A stretch of 64,000 nt of DNA from positions 806,001-870,000 of the forward strand of contig JAPFFF010000039.1 of NCBI GenBank assembly GCA_039105265.1, in the 5' to 3' direction. Under the pieces are notes generated by a model, which made no database searches, was not told where the DNA came from, and was given only the letters and a program-made list of their open reading frames with translations. This document shows positions 10,842 to 20,851 of this stretch, piece by piece; the stretch's first letter is position 1, and the number at the start of each line of letters is the position of its first letter. The DNA is from Tritrichomonas musculus (taxonomy: Eukaryota > Parabasalia > Tritrichomonadida > Tritrichomonadidae). The position numbers were made by a program, and so were the translations under genes.

Positions 10842-11672
10842 ATTAACTCATTTTACTATACTGCTTCACGCCACAGACGCAATGATAAATATGATGATTA
10901 TAACTGTCAAAATGAAGACAATGAAGATGAAGATGAGCTTGTCATGAATTTAGGAAGCGACATCTATTCAAAACAGCTTGACATGTACAACACATCAGGC
11001 ATCTGTTCACCAACACCTCCACCAGACCAGTTACTCATCAAGCACTCTAATTCTGCTGGACCTGAAAAACCTCCAAACAAAAAACAAGAAGGAGAAGAGA
11101 AACCACATAAACAACTCAAATAAATTGAATAATTTGAATAAATTTAATGATTTTCATGATTTAATAGAAGCAGAATATGATTACTCTTATTACCGTAACG
11201 CAGATTCAATAAGGTTTCGTCTTCAATTTTTGATCATCAAATTGGCCATAACGATCAAACTGTTCACAATCATCAAGAAAATAATTTTCATTATGATTAA
11301 GATGATAATTATGATAAAGAAGAGTTTGTACGAAACGAAGGAACATTTGGAGATGATGTTTATAGTGTTGAAGGTGAATTATAAAGGTCAATATTTTGAA
11401 GAAGGCATGAAAGATGAGTTCAAAGAAAATTAAGAAGAAGAATTTTGAGAAAATGAATCAGGATTGATTGATTGAGCATTTTATATCGATTCCCCACTCC
11501 TGTTGACATTCCATTATTATCAGATTCGACACCAGAGAAGAAATGATGAATCAATGAGAGACAAAACATTTATGACTCTCTAAATAAATCGAATAATAAA
11601 ATTAAAAGCAAGTTTCCATCAGAAGAATCCATGAAAAAAACATGTTCAAAAAGTACAACATAAAAAGAAGAC
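10842..11672 (+). pseudogene. Decayed gene for an acidic, low-complexity protein
   Basis: Coding-like composition runs through several frames. 10842-11123 reads as a continuous acidic segment with NEDNEDEDELVMNLGSDIYS and a proline run SPTPPPDQLL. Further on come HDLIEAEYDYSYYRNADSI, then DKEEFVRNEGTFGDDVYSV in another frame, and near 11490-11660 YRFPTPVDIPLLSDSTPEKK followed by NIYDSLNKSNNKIKSKFPSEES. No start codon opens the first segment, and several stops and frame changes interrupt the rest. Base composition is higher in GC than the surroundings, which fits a former host gene. The family is not recognised. It could be the 3' remnant of a gene related to a neighbour, but no other copy is in the window. 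Confidence 0.5.
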
Positions 11673-11954
11673 ATGAATCAAATTTATAATGATATAAATT
11701 CTAATTTTGTTAATTATTTAAAAAGTATTTCAATGATATGTATATATATTATTTAAACAAAATAATATCCTGTCAAAATTTTTGAATATTGTGAGTTTAA
11801 CATTCAATTTTATTCTTGTGTATGGATAAAATTATTTATGTTAAATTTTTTTTTTTTATTTTTTGAGAAAAGTAAACTATTTAAAAATAATAAATTGATA
11901 ACAACTTGAATTTTATGAAATAACTTTTTCTATGAAAATTTTTATATTATAAAA
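11673..11954. other. AT-rich upstream region of RCC1-kinase
   Basis: Non-coding. Contains a T run near 11850 and the promoter-like word noted at 11921. Nothing else seen. Confidence 0.4.
11921..11930 (+). promoter_or_regulatory. Candidate upstream element TAACTTTTTC
   Basis: Ends 24 bp before the ATG at 11955 and is followed by TATGAAAATTTTTATATTAT. It resembles the element upstream of the gene starting at 8588. Role unproven. Confidence 0.3.
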
Positions 11955-14075
11955 ATGATTAAAAGTTGTGGTCGCAATGATCATCTTCAACTTTGTATCA
12001 AGCCAAACAAAAAAAGTGCATATGGTAGACCATGTAACAGTCCACCTTCCATATTGGATGTAGATGCTTCGTCAGTTTCTTCTTTTTCAAGTTGCGCATA
12101 TCATTCAGTAATGATTACTTTATCAGGCGAAATACTGGCAATTGGTAACAATAGTGATGGCCGAATCAGTGGATCGCTTCCGAAAAAAGAACTGGCTGAA
12201 TTTACGAAATATGAATTGAAAGACAGCAAGAACCGTCACTGCATCCCAATTTCGGCTGTTTGCGGGGAATATTACACACTTTATCTTGTTACGATCAAAG
12301 GAACGAACAAAAATTATCTTGCCTATTCATCAAAGAAAATCGAGAGCGAGCACCCAGTCATGCTCGACATCGGAAACAAGAATCCAATTGCACTTTATGG
12401 CGGTTATTTTTATAATGCCGCAGCAATCGACACAGAAGGCTCAATCATTTACATTCCATCTGAAATTAACGAATCAGCATCAAAATTAATTGAAGTTAGT
12501 CGTCTCCCAGGGAGCGAGAAGGCCGTCAGCATCGCCGTATTGAATGATTGTGTCTTTGCACTTGGTGAAAGCGGCAAAGTTTTCTGTTCAGAAATAGCAT
12601 CAGGCAAACTGTCATTCGCAGCTCACAAAGAACTCGAAGGAATCAAAATCAGCCAGATATCGGGAACATGTAATTGTGGACTTGCAGTGAGTGATGATCA
12701 CCGCATCTTTGGTCTTGGATACAACAGTTACACTGACTTCAGCAAATTTCCGTCATTGAAGAAGTACAAAATCACTTCTGCTTACAGCGGAGTCAGGCAC
12801 TCATTTTTCATTACAGAAGAAGGAAGAGTCCTCGCTCGTGGCAGTAATGATTTTGGTGAGCTGGCACTCAATGAATCAGGTCCAAAAATTTCAGGGCCAG
12901 TTGAAACGACGATCGCCAGTGGTTGTTCATTCTGCATTGCAGGATGGTGTTCATCGTTCATTTTCATTGGCAATTTTGCAGCGAGGAGTCCAAACAGGCG
13001 GGTCACGAGCTTCACTGCGAACTCAGAACCAGGGAAGAAGAGCGAAATTGACCTTGCAACTGAAAATGCGAAATTGAAAGAAGAAAACGAGTCGCTGAAG
13101 AAGGAAGTTGCGTCACTGAAGAAGCGACTTGAAGGCTACGAAAAGCAAACGAAAATCAGGAGTGAAAAGAAAGGCGAAAATTGCGAACTTCAAATCTACG
13201 ATGTTGGCACGATAGACAATCTGACACGGCTTGGAACGATTGGCCGTGGCGGTCAGTCAGAAGTCGTGAAAGTTTGCCGGCAAGAAATCTATGCTCTGAA
13301 GGTTCTTGAAACGGAATTGAATGAATTGAAAAAGAAGGTGAAAATTGACGATGCGGAACTCCAAAGAAAAAGTTACGAATCGATGAAGCGGTTTCTCCAG
13401 GAGTACGAGATCATGAACAGTCTTCATCACCGCAACATCATCAAAGCGTATGGGCTGAGTTTTGGTGACGCCAGCCATGCGCCGTGCATTCTTCTTGAGT
13501 ACTGCCCGTTCAACCTGAAAGACGTCGTTAACGATCTTTCGAACAACGAAAAAGTGACGGTTATATACGAGCTAAGTGAAGCGATGAAGGAAGTTCACTC
13601 GCATGGAATGATTCACCGCGACTTGAAGCCTGAAAACGTCCTTCTTGACGGCAGCAAGCACGTCAAGCTGACAGACTTTGGCGTCTCGTGCATTGCCGAC
13701 GTGACAGGCCAGACGCAGTCAAAAACCGCTGGCCTCGGGACTCTGAAATTCATGGCGCCCGAACTTCTGCAGGAAAGCACGCACTACGACGAGAAGGTTG
13801 ACGTTTACTCATTCGGCGTTGTTGCGTTCTTCATCCTGACGGGCGGGGAACTGCCGCGAATCAACATTGTCGAGGCAGCGATGGGGAAGAAGGCAGCAAT
13901 TCCATCATGCGTGAACAGCGTGTCACGCGAAATGATCAACAAGTGCTGGGAATTGAAACCAGAAGAACGTCCGTCATTTGAATGGATTGTTGAAATGATC
14001 AGGAAGAAAGAATTCAAATTGATTGATGGTGTTGAGAAACACATTTCAGAAATCAAAGCTTTTTTATCAATCTGA
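11955..14075 (+). CDS. RCC1-repeat / coiled-coil / protein kinase (706 aa)
   Basis: Residues about 1-350 carry RCC1-like propeller blades (CAYHSVMITLSGEILAIGNN, GVRHSFFITEEGRVLARGSN). Residues 360-395 form a charged coiled coil (ENAKLKEENESLKKEVASL). Residues about 418-705 are a complete protein kinase: glycine loop GRGGQSEVVKV (from about 427), the ALKVL lysine (about 448), HRDLKPEN (about 553-560), DFG (about 574), and APELL (about 602). The kinase therefore looks active and resembles the TKL-type kinases common in trichomonads. RCC1 propellers usually bind small GTPases, chromatin or other partners; which applies here is unknown. The kinase part (13.2-14.0 kb) is strikingly richer in G and C than any neighbour. 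The gene is intact from ATG to TGA. Confidence 0.92.
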   Translation: MIKSCGRNDHLQLCIKPNKKSAYGRPCNSPPSILDVDASSVSSFSSCAYHSVMITLSGEILAIGNNSDGRISGSLPKKELAEFTKYELKDSKNRHCIPISAVCGEYYTLYLVTIKGTNKNYLAYSSKKIESEHPVMLDIGNKNPIALYGGYFYNAAAIDTEGSIIYIPSEINESASKLIEVSRLPGSEKAVSIAVLNDCVFALGESGKVFCSEIASGKLSFAAHKELEGIKISQISGTCNCGLAVSDDHRIFGLGYNSYTDFSKFPSLKKYKITSAYSGVRHSFFITEEGRVLARGSNDFGELALNESGPKISGPVETTIASGCSFCIAGWCSSFIFIGNFAARSPNRRVTSFTANSEPGKKSEIDLATENAKLKEENESLKKEVASLKKRLEGYEKQTKIRSEKKGENCELQIYDVGTIDNLTRLGTIGRGGQSEVVKVCRQEIYALKVLETELNELKKKVKIDDAELQRKSYESMKRFLQEYEIMNSLHHRNIIKAYGLSFGDASHAPCILLEYCPFNLKDVVNDLSNNEKVTVIYELSEAMKEVHSHGMIHRDLKPENVLLDGSKHVKLTDFGVSCIADVTGQTQSKTAGLGTLKFMAPELLQESTHYDEKVDVYSFGVVAFFILTGGELPRINIVEAAMGKKAAIPSCVNSVSREMINKCWELKPEERPSFEWIVEMIRKKEFKLIDGVEKHISEIKAFLSI

Positions 14076-14395
14076 AAAACGACGAAACAAATAAAAACAT
14101 TAAAAGCTAATCAATTTAAATAAAAAAATAAAAAAAAAAAATCTTCTTTGTTTTTTTGTTTTTTTGATATGACACTTTTTCATTTTGAATAAAAAATTAA
14201 AAATTGTGAGAATTTTGATCGTTTTTAACTTCATTAAATAATTTTATTTTATCCTTTCAATTTTGAGAGCAATAGCTCAAAGGAAAAAGTTAATTATACC
14301 TAATGGTATTGGGTTCGAAAATTTGCAGTTTATGTTTTTTTTTTTTCATTCCGTTAAGTCAAATTTATTACAAACCATATCAACAATTTTCAATT
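14076..14395. other. Intergenic between convergent units
   Basis: A/T runs and a short GGTTCGAA word near 14310 that superficially recalls a tRNA T-arm but does not fold as one. No feature assigned. Confidence 0.4.
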
Positions 14396-15240
14396 TTAAT
14401 ACGTTATTTCTGCCAATGATGAACATCCTTCGAAGGCGGAGTTTCCAATTGAAGTTACAGAAGAAGGAATTGTGAATCGTGCCATCGATGAACATTCATA
14501 GAAAACAAAATCTCCAATTTTTTTTAAAGAAGAAGAAATTGTGATTTCTGTTAGTAATGAACATTTTTCAAAAGCATAATTTCCAATTGAAGTTACAGAA
14601 GAAGGAATTGTGATTTTTGTCAGTGATGAATTGATTATTCTGAAACCTTTTAGAAACTGATTTTGCACCTGATATAAAAATGCAAATGTTTAATTTGGAA
14701 ATGATATTTTGTTTAATTGAAATTATTTGGTTGAAAATATTATCGAATAGTTTTGTTGGATACAATATTTCTATTTCAATATATTCAAATCTTTGTAAAA
14801 ATTCTATAAAATTTGATGATTCAAATGATTTATTTAGAAACAGTTTCTCTGTGTCTTTGAATTTCATTTTGATTTTATTGTTCATTTTAATTTCTCCATC
14901 GTTTGTTGAATTGTGTTTATTATATCTGACATTTTGTTTGATAAAGAAGTATTGAGCTTCTGGCGGAAGCCCAGAAAATGATTTATCTTTTTTCATTTTA
15001 TCAAAAATCTGTAAAAATAATTTGCTTTTTGGGTATCCTTTTCCTTTCGATAATTGAATAAAATTAATGGCATCAATAATATCTTTATATCCTTCTTCTC
15101 CTTTAAAAAATTGATTATCTCAAATTGATCTAATAAATAAGAAAATATAATAAAATCCATAATTATATCTTTTTTTAAGATATATATTGATGCAGCATAA
15201 AAATGCTTACTATGATAGGGTTTCTCAATTTGCAATATTC
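14396..15240 (-). pseudogene. Broken Sel1 / BspA-like LRR gene
   Basis: Read on the minus strand: Sel1-like sequence (YKDIIDAINFIQLSKGKGY), then a region with LPPEAQYFFIKQ and EIEILYPTKLFDNIFNQIIS, then BspA-type LRRs (TKITIPSSVTSIGNYAFEKC and two more). The same order of parts occurs in the intact middle of the gene at 53314-57834 (LKPEIQYFLIKR; IEISYPSKSFNKVYELIS). The kinase part is absent, only about three LRRs remain, and at least two frame changes (near 15.1 kb and 14.65 kb) break it. A truncated, decaying paralogue. Confidence 0.75.
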
Positions 15241-15579
15241 AATATGAAAGTTTTCAAAAAATTTTGTTTTAATAACTTAAAATTATTTTTGGTTAGTATA
15301 AAATAATAAAATAAAGACCGTTTGTAAATTATAATGTATAATTGCACAATTAAATTTTGTTTTTATCGTTATATTTTATTTTCTTATGAAAAAGTTTTTA
15401 TAATTGAATTAATCGGATTGATATGGATATAAAAAGTTAAATTAATATTTCAATTGATATTGATTATAACATAAAAAGTTTCATAAAAAAAAATCGTTTT
15501 AAAAAATTCAGAATGGCAGTTAATAATATTTTGAAAAAGTTGTTTGTTTTGAAAAATATTGAAGCAAATTTTATCAAAG
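15241..15579. other. Upstream region of the lipase gene
   Basis: AT-rich, no gene. It serves as the 5' flank of the lipase (+) and of the broken BspA unit (-). No canonical element was identified. Confidence 0.35.
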
Positions 15580-16770
15580 ATGCTTTTCGCTTTTCTTGCT
15601 TTTTCATCATCGTTAAAGCCCGTTATTTTAGTTCCGGGCACATACGCTTCAGTTTTACAAATGACAGGAAACAATTTAGGTCATGAATGGTATTGCCCCA
15701 AGTCTCTTGAAAATCAAGTCATTTGGATTAACGAATTGTATTTTATTCCGCCAATTCTCAACTGCAATCTTCAGTGGCTAAAAGTTTACTATGATGCAAA
15801 AAATAATGCTCAAGCATCACACCCTAATTCGACAATCGATATTATTGATTTCGGCAAACTTACTGGTGTTACCAATTTAGATAAGTTTATCGCAAACTAT
15901 TCTGTTCTTCCTTACTATACATTTATGGTTGATTATTTCAAGAAGCTTGGATATCAAGAAGATGTTGATCTTTTTGGAGCTCCAATAGACTGGAGAATGG
16001 GACTTGCCCAATCAGAAAAAGTTTTTAATCCTCGACTTGTCAAACTTATTGAAGAAATCTATGAAAAAACACAGCAAAAAGTTGTTCTAATTGGACACAG
16101 TTTCGGTGGATATACAGTTCAAAATTTCCTTGCTAATGGTGCATCTCAAGAATGGATGGATAAGTATATTGATAAAGGTATTGCTCTTGCACCATCATTT
16201 GGAGGAGCTATTGAATCAATGTCTATTGCTTGGACTCGTGAAATCAAGAAAATAATTACAATCAAAAATGATTATTTAACAGAAGCTCTTGAAACTATGG
16301 GCGCCGTTCATATTCACTTCTTTAATTGGGATATGTATCCAGATAAAACTGTTGTTTATACGCCAGACGGACAAGAAATTAAAACAAAAGATTTCCCCCA
16401 ATTTCTCATTGACCATAAGAAAATTAATGGCGATGCTGTTAACTTACTCAAATTAAATGAAAAATTCTACTCTAAATTCCCTAATCAAACAAAAGCACCT
16501 CTTTATGTCATATATAACTCAGCCCACAATACTGCAGAAGCTTTCAAAATCAAAGATTGGGATACAGATGAATATGAAAACGTTTACGCTAAAGGTGATG
16601 GTACCGTTAACGCAGAGGGAATCAAGAAATATTGCGATAAATACTCATCAAACACTCATTGCTATGATTTCGAAGATAATGGTCCATTTGGATCACACTT
16701 AATGATGCTTTACAAACATGATATAATTCAACTTGCATATAAGACAGTTTTTAATAATACTATTTTTTAA
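15580..16770 (+). CDS. LCAT/PDAT-like lipase or acyltransferase (396 aa)
   Basis: Starts at the first in-frame ATG (MLFAFLAFSSSL), a short hydrophobic leader that could act as a signal peptide, directly followed by the family opening KPVILVPGTYASVLQ. The nucleophile elbow is GHSFGG with Ser174. The charge relay is probably Asp340 (KGDGTVN) and His373 (GSHLMM), the usual order for lecithin:cholesterol acyltransferase-type alpha/beta hydrolases. The oxyanion-loop region PIDWRMG near residue 138 also fits. Such enzymes act on phospholipid acyl chains and may be secreted or phagosomal in trichomonads. The gene is complete with family-typical length. Substrate and whether it transfers or hydrolyses cannot be told. 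Confidence 0.9.
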   Translation: MLFAFLAFSSSLKPVILVPGTYASVLQMTGNNLGHEWYCPKSLENQVIWINELYFIPPILNCNLQWLKVYYDAKNNAQASHPNSTIDIIDFGKLTGVTNLDKFIANYSVLPYYTFMVDYFKKLGYQEDVDLFGAPIDWRMGLAQSEKVFNPRLVKLIEEIYEKTQQKVVLIGHSFGGYTVQNFLANGASQEWMDKYIDKGIALAPSFGGAIESMSIAWTREIKKIITIKNDYLTEALETMGAVHIHFFNWDMYPDKTVVYTPDGQEIKTKDFPQFLIDHKKINGDAVNLLKLNEKFYSKFPNQTKAPLYVIYNSAHNTAEAFKIKDWDTDEYENVYAKGDGTVNAEGIKKYCDKYSSNTHCYDFEDNGPFGSHLMMLYKHDIIQLAYKTVFNNTIF

Positions 16771-16937
16771 ATAAATGATTTATTTTATAAAATAAAGATA
16801 TGATATTCATCATTAAAATTTGAAAATTTAATGATTGATAAAAAGTAAAGTTAATATTTAACTGATAAGTTATTAGAGATATATGTTAGCATTCACTAGT
16901 TTTATACTCAACTAAAAAAAAAAAATCTATAATAATA

Positions 16938-16944
16938 AAAAAAT
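16938..16944 (-). terminator. Pol III T-run terminator of tRNA-Glu
   Basis: A run of A on the + strand, so T on the tRNA strand, begins a few bases after the tRNA 3' end, as expected for RNA polymerase III termination. Confidence 0.6.
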
Positions 16945-16946
16945 CA

Positions 16947-17018
16947 TTCCGACACGGGGAGTCGAACCCCGATCCCGTGGATGAAAACCACGTATCCTAA
17001 CCGCTGAACGATGTCGGA
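16947..17018 (-). tRNA. tRNA-Glu (UUC anticodon)
   Basis: Minus-strand cloverleaf of 72 nt. The acceptor stem TCCGACA pairs with TGTCGGA and the discriminator base is A. The D-arm contains AGCGGTTAGGAT, the anticodon stem is CGTGG/CCACG with loop TTTTCAT giving TTC, and the T-arm has GGGGTTCGACTCCCC. Sequence and structure match eukaryotic tRNA-Glu. No intron and no encoded CCA. Internal A and B boxes (TTAGGATACG region and GGTTCGACTCC) are present. Confidence 0.97.
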
Positions 17019-17079
17019 CATCTAATAAAGAAAAATTTACAAATGTTATGGCAATAAACATATTTACTTTTCTTTCAAT

Positions 17080-18540
17080 TTATTTAAACCTTGTAATTTT
17101 TGTTTTCTTATCTAGTCCAACATTTGAGCTTAAATCAAACGAAGATGGAATACATATTTCAACAAGAGAAGAACATCCACTGAAAGCATTTTCATCAATA
17201 ATTGAAATAGAAGCTGGGATTGACACTGTAGTTAAAGATGAGCATCCTAAGAAAGCACGTTTTCCAATCGATGTTAATGAAACACCAAAAGAAATCTCTT
17301 TTAATGATGAGCATCCAGCAAATGTGTAATCTCCAATTTTAGTCACTTTATTAGGAACATTAATTTTTGTGAGTGATGAGCAGCCATCAAAAGCTTTCCA
17401 ACCAATTTTTTCAACTGATTCAGGAATTTTGAAGTTCAACAACGACGAGCATCCACTAAAAGTGAAGTTACCAATTGATTTCAATGATTTTTCATATAAC
17501 ATTTCAACTTCTTTCAAAGCCGAACAATCCTGAAAAAGATAATCTTCAAAAGAAGCAATTTCTGAATGAATTACAACTTTACTTAGCATAGAACATCTGC
17601 TGAAGGCATGTCTTCCGATTGAGGCGACTGAAGAAGGAATTGAAATCGTCAAAAGGGAAGAACATTTATCAAAAGAATTGTCGCCAATTGAAGTTACTGA
17701 AGGAGGAATTTCAATTCTCTTTAACAATGTGCAGCATTCGAATGTATGTGATTGTATTTCAGTCAATGATGAAGGAATGATGAATTCGCACAGTGATGAA
17801 CAACTAGCAAAGCAACCTTCGCCAATTTTATTGACAGAAGAAGGGATTGTTATGCATGATAGTGATTGGCATTCTTTGAATGCAAAATTTCCAATTGTTA
17901 GCAATTTCGAAGGCAATGAAACTTCCTTTAGTGACGTGCATCTCATGAAAGCATGGTTACTAATTGATGTCACAGATGATGGAATCGTTAATTGTGTCAA
18001 CGATGAACAGCCTTTAAATGCGTATTTTCCAATCGATCGCACTGACGAAGGAAGAATGATTCTCTCCAATGACGAACAGCCAGAAAAAGACCAGGCACAA
18101 ATTGATATTATTGAAGAAGGAAGAGTTATTTCTTTCAGTGATGAACATCCGTCAAAAATTGCATCTTCAAGTGATGTGATTGATGAAGGAATCGTGACAT
18201 TGGTCAATGAATAACATCCTGTAAATGCATTCTTGCCAATTGTTTCAACTGAGGGTGGAATTACGATGTCATTGAGATTTGAGCAGTTTTCAAAAGACTT
18301 TTCGCCAATCGTTGTGACTGAGGAAGGAATTGTCACACTTTTTAATGAAAGGCAACCTGAAAAAGCATTGTTGCCAATCGTGTCAATGAAAGAAGGAATT
18401 GTTATTGAGGTTATATGTTGGTTACCTTCTAAAACACCATTTCCTAATCGAATTCGTTGATCTTTAAGTAAAATATCAATGACTTTTTGATTTCCGTTTT
18501 CATATGCAAAATACAAAACTGATCTATGAAATCATTTTTT
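17080..18540 (-). CDS. C-terminal part of ankyrin-BspA locus: BspA-like LRRs
   Basis: Begins with the end of an ankyrin repeat (RSVLYFAYENGNQKVIDILL) and runs straight into about 19 BspA/TpLRR repeats of 23 residues (pattern IPSSVTxIGxxAFxGCSSLxxI). It closes with a family-typical tail (SSFDLSSNVGLDKKTKITRF). The open frame has no ATG of its own at the right place, so it is best read as the 3' part of the locus that begins at 20851. BspA-type LRR proteins of trichomonads are linked to surface adhesion and host or bacterial contact, but no signal peptide or membrane anchor is visible here. Confidence 0.75.
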
Positions 18541-18784
18541 AATGAATTTTATTTATGAAAATAGTGAGTTTGAAATTTCATAAATAAGAAAAACGAAACC
18601 TTATTTCAAAATATACTAGCATAAAACTGAATTAGCAAAAATAGAGATTTGGAATTGGATTAATATAAAATTGATTTATGAATTTTACTATTAATTATAT
18701 TGTGTTGTAATTCTTTCATTTGTGGATTCATAATAAATTTTTGTTATTTAAAAATTATATAAGAAAAAAATATAGATTTAAATA

Positions 18785-18880
18785 GCATAATGGTTGACAT
18801 CAATCTTAGGACAACTTAATAAAAGTCGAACAACTTCATAATGCCCATTTTCAGCTGCATAATGTAATGCTGTTTTGTGA
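18785..18880 (-). other. Isolated intact ankyrin module
   Basis: Minus-strand frame reads HKTALHYAAENGHYEVVRLL then LSCPKIDVNHYAI before a stop: one complete ankyrin repeat. It lies between AT-rich stretches holding stops in its frame and belongs to the 17080-20851 locus. Confidence 0.75.
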
Positions 18881-19080
18881 ATGTCAAAATAAAAACGCTA
18901 TTAAAACAACAAATTCTAAAACTGTGTTGATAAATTTTAGATTCAAATTATGTTATAAAAGATGATTTGAAACTTTGTTAATGATGATTTTTGAATGATA
19001 TTCAATAGTTTAAACGATAATTGAATTCAATGATATCATTTAAATTTTATCAAAATAAAATTTGTTTGAAATTTCATTTA

Positions 19081-19441
19081 AACTCTGTCCAAAAATGTTC
19101 GACTTAACGTATACATAAACCGCATTTTCCACTGAAAATTGACTAAAAAAACGATAAAGTGTCGAAAATTTCTTTTTTCTCTCAAAGTAATGTATTCAAT
19201 TTTTCAGAAGTTTATTTTTATTATTATCCTTTCAGTAAGCTATTTTTATATAAGGAACCTTGGTTTTTGAAAGAAATATCCACTCCCTTAAGAGGAATTA
19301 TAACTTTTTTTGGGACATGGGCTACTCTCTAAAAAGAAGAGCTTTGAAAAAGCCTTCGAATTTCCATATAGGTGCATGAGAAAAAATGATAATTTGAATA
19401 CTCTCTCAAAATTCAATTGTCGAACATTTTTGGACAGAGTT
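19081..19441. mobile_element. MITE with 23-bp perfect inverted ends and TA flanks
   Basis: Starts AACTCTGTCCAAAAATG and ends with its exact complement (CATTTTTGGACAGAGTT). Ends match for 23 bp, with TA at 19079-19080 and 19442-19443. The 361-bp interior is non-coding and somewhat richer in GC than its surroundings, suggesting recent arrival. It sits within an AT-rich spacer between two ankyrin modules. A Tc1/mariner-type non-autonomous element is the natural reading. Confidence 0.85.
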
Positions 19442-19529
19442 TAAAAAGCTTTCAAAAAGAACAAAATAAAAAGAAAGAATAAAGTTGAAATGATATTAAA
19501 TAAATATTATAAGAAATTGATTTTTCATT

Positions 19530-19614
19530 AACATTAATTTTAGGTATTTCTAACAAAAGTTTAACAACGTCAGAATTACCTTTTTGAGATGCAATTTGTA
19601 ATGGCGTTTTATTC
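19530..19614 (-). other. Isolated intact ankyrin module
   Basis: Minus-strand frame reads NKTPLQIASQKGNSDVVKLL then LEIPKINVNE, one full ankyrin repeat. It is preceded by an AT-rich spacer with stops and followed by the spacer that carries the MITE. Part of the 17080-20851 locus. Confidence 0.75.
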
Positions 19615-19726
19615 AAAAAAAATATAAAAGAATTTCATTAAAACATTTTCAATTAAAACTTCATTTGAATAAAATATTGATTTAAAACATAATGAAATAC
19701 GATTTATGAATGTCATTTAAAAATAT

Positions 19727-20851
19727 TCAATTAAAGAAATTGAATTCAATTTTGATAAAAACTCCATTTAAAAAATAATTATTTTGATGAATTATCTTTG
19801 AGTTTTTAAAATTCAATTTCTTGCTTTTATAGAGCATTTTAACAAGACTAACATGATCATAATGGCATAGATCATAAAAGATCAGAGCATTATTTAAATC
19901 TTTTGGAAAGAAAGCGTAATTAAAAGCTTTTATAATTGAAGTCAAAAAATCGGGGTCTTCTTCAATATTTTCCTGATAATTTTTCAAATAATTGTTCAAA
20001 ATATAATTTGCTATTTCATTGTGATGACTTTTAACAGCTTCATTAAAGGAATCAACATAATTGTGGTCTGGTGGCACGATTTTATTTTCTTCGAAAAAAT
20101 GAATCATTTCTGGATTTCGGCCATGAACAGCATGGATCCACAAAGAGCCTGACAACTCGGCTTTATTGAAAAACAAAAATTTGAATATTTGAATTGATCC
20201 AAAAAATGCTGCATATTCAATTAATGATGATTTGTTCTTATTTAGAAGAGAATTCGTTTCAAAAATTGAAGGTTGAATTTGAGACGAAAATGACATATTT
20301 TTCTGATTAAAATATGAGATGAACTCATCAATTGAATCATTTCTTATCAATTGGCAAATATAATTGTCATTCTCTCCGAGTTTTCGCTTTTCATTAAACT
20401 CTTCAGTTTCTTTCTTTTGCTCCAAATCTGAAGAATCTTTAACATCATTGAAAAAGTAAGGCATATATTCCTTTTTGGTAAATACATTTGTAACAGATTG
20501 ATCTATGTTGATGATTTTTCTTTCAATAAGAAAAAGTAGAACTCTTTTATTGCTTTTGAAAATGTTGAAAAGTTCTTCATTTGAAAATTCGTTTTTCATT
20601 TCATTCTCAAAATGTAACAAAATTTGTTCAATCTTGCTGAAAAAGTTGTGATGCCTATTGTGGTTGTTTGATATTATGATTAATAAATGAAATAATGCCC
20701 TTAACTCATCTTTTTGTTTGCTGATTTTGTTATCATTTAAATGTGAGAAAAAAATCTGATGTTCTTCCTCAGTATTATCTTCTTGATCTATATAATTGAT
20801 AAGATTATTTAGTATCTCTTTTTTATTTTCTATATATTCTTTGATATCCAT
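19727..20851 (-). CDS. N-terminal part of ankyrin-BspA locus: DUF3447-type head
   Basis: Starts at ATG 20851 (MDIKEYIENKKEILNNLINY). Residues 1-150 are the helical head of trichomonad DUF3447 ankyrin proteins. They are followed by KLGENDNYICQLIRNDSI, EYAAFFGSIQIFKFLFFNKA and HGRNPEMIHFFEENK, all close to the equivalent segments of the gene at 6575-8588. The frame ends shortly after the first ankyrin unit (LVKMLYKSKKLNFKN). The rest of the repeats lie downstream as separate modules (19530-19614, 18785-18880, 18540-17080). Either the locus is decaying, or the spacers are removed from RNA by some route. The head itself shows no damage. Confidence 0.75.
   Translation of the reverse strand: MDIKEYIENKKEILNNLINYIDQEDNTEEEHQIFFSHLNDNKISKQKDELRALFHLLIIISNNHNRHHNFFSKIEQILLHFENEMKNEFSNEELFNIFKSNKRVLLFLIERKIINIDQSVTNVFTKKEYMPYFFNDVKDSSDLEQKKETEEFNEKRKLGENDNYICQLIRNDSIDEFISYFNQKNMSFSSQIQPSIFETNSLLNKNKSSLIEYAAFFGSIQIFKFLFFNKAELSGSLWIHAVHGRNPEMIHFFEENKIVPPDHNYVDSFNEAVKSHHNEIANYILNNYLKNYQENIEEDPDFLTSIIKAFNYAFFPKDLNNALIFYDLCHYDHVSLVKMLYKSKKLNFKNSKIIHQNNYFLNGVFIKIEFNFFN

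Noticed and set aside
10978-11433. A 151-codon frame as an intact small gene
   Set aside because: It crosses from one decayed segment to another; the better coding signal at its start is in a different frame, so it is part of a pseudogene.
12782-13478. Minus-strand open frames inside the RCC1-kinase gene
   Set aside because: They mirror a strongly supported gene and have no family features of their own.
14263-14330. Possible tRNA on the + strand because of GGTTCGAA and TAGCTCAA words
   Set aside because: D-, anticodon- and T-stems do not pair and no acceptor stem closes the structure.
17048-18460. Plus-strand frames opposite the BspA repeats (EEGIV- and NDEHP-type repeats)
   Set aside because: They are antisense images of the LRR consensus; the sense strand has the known repeat and a proper C-terminus.
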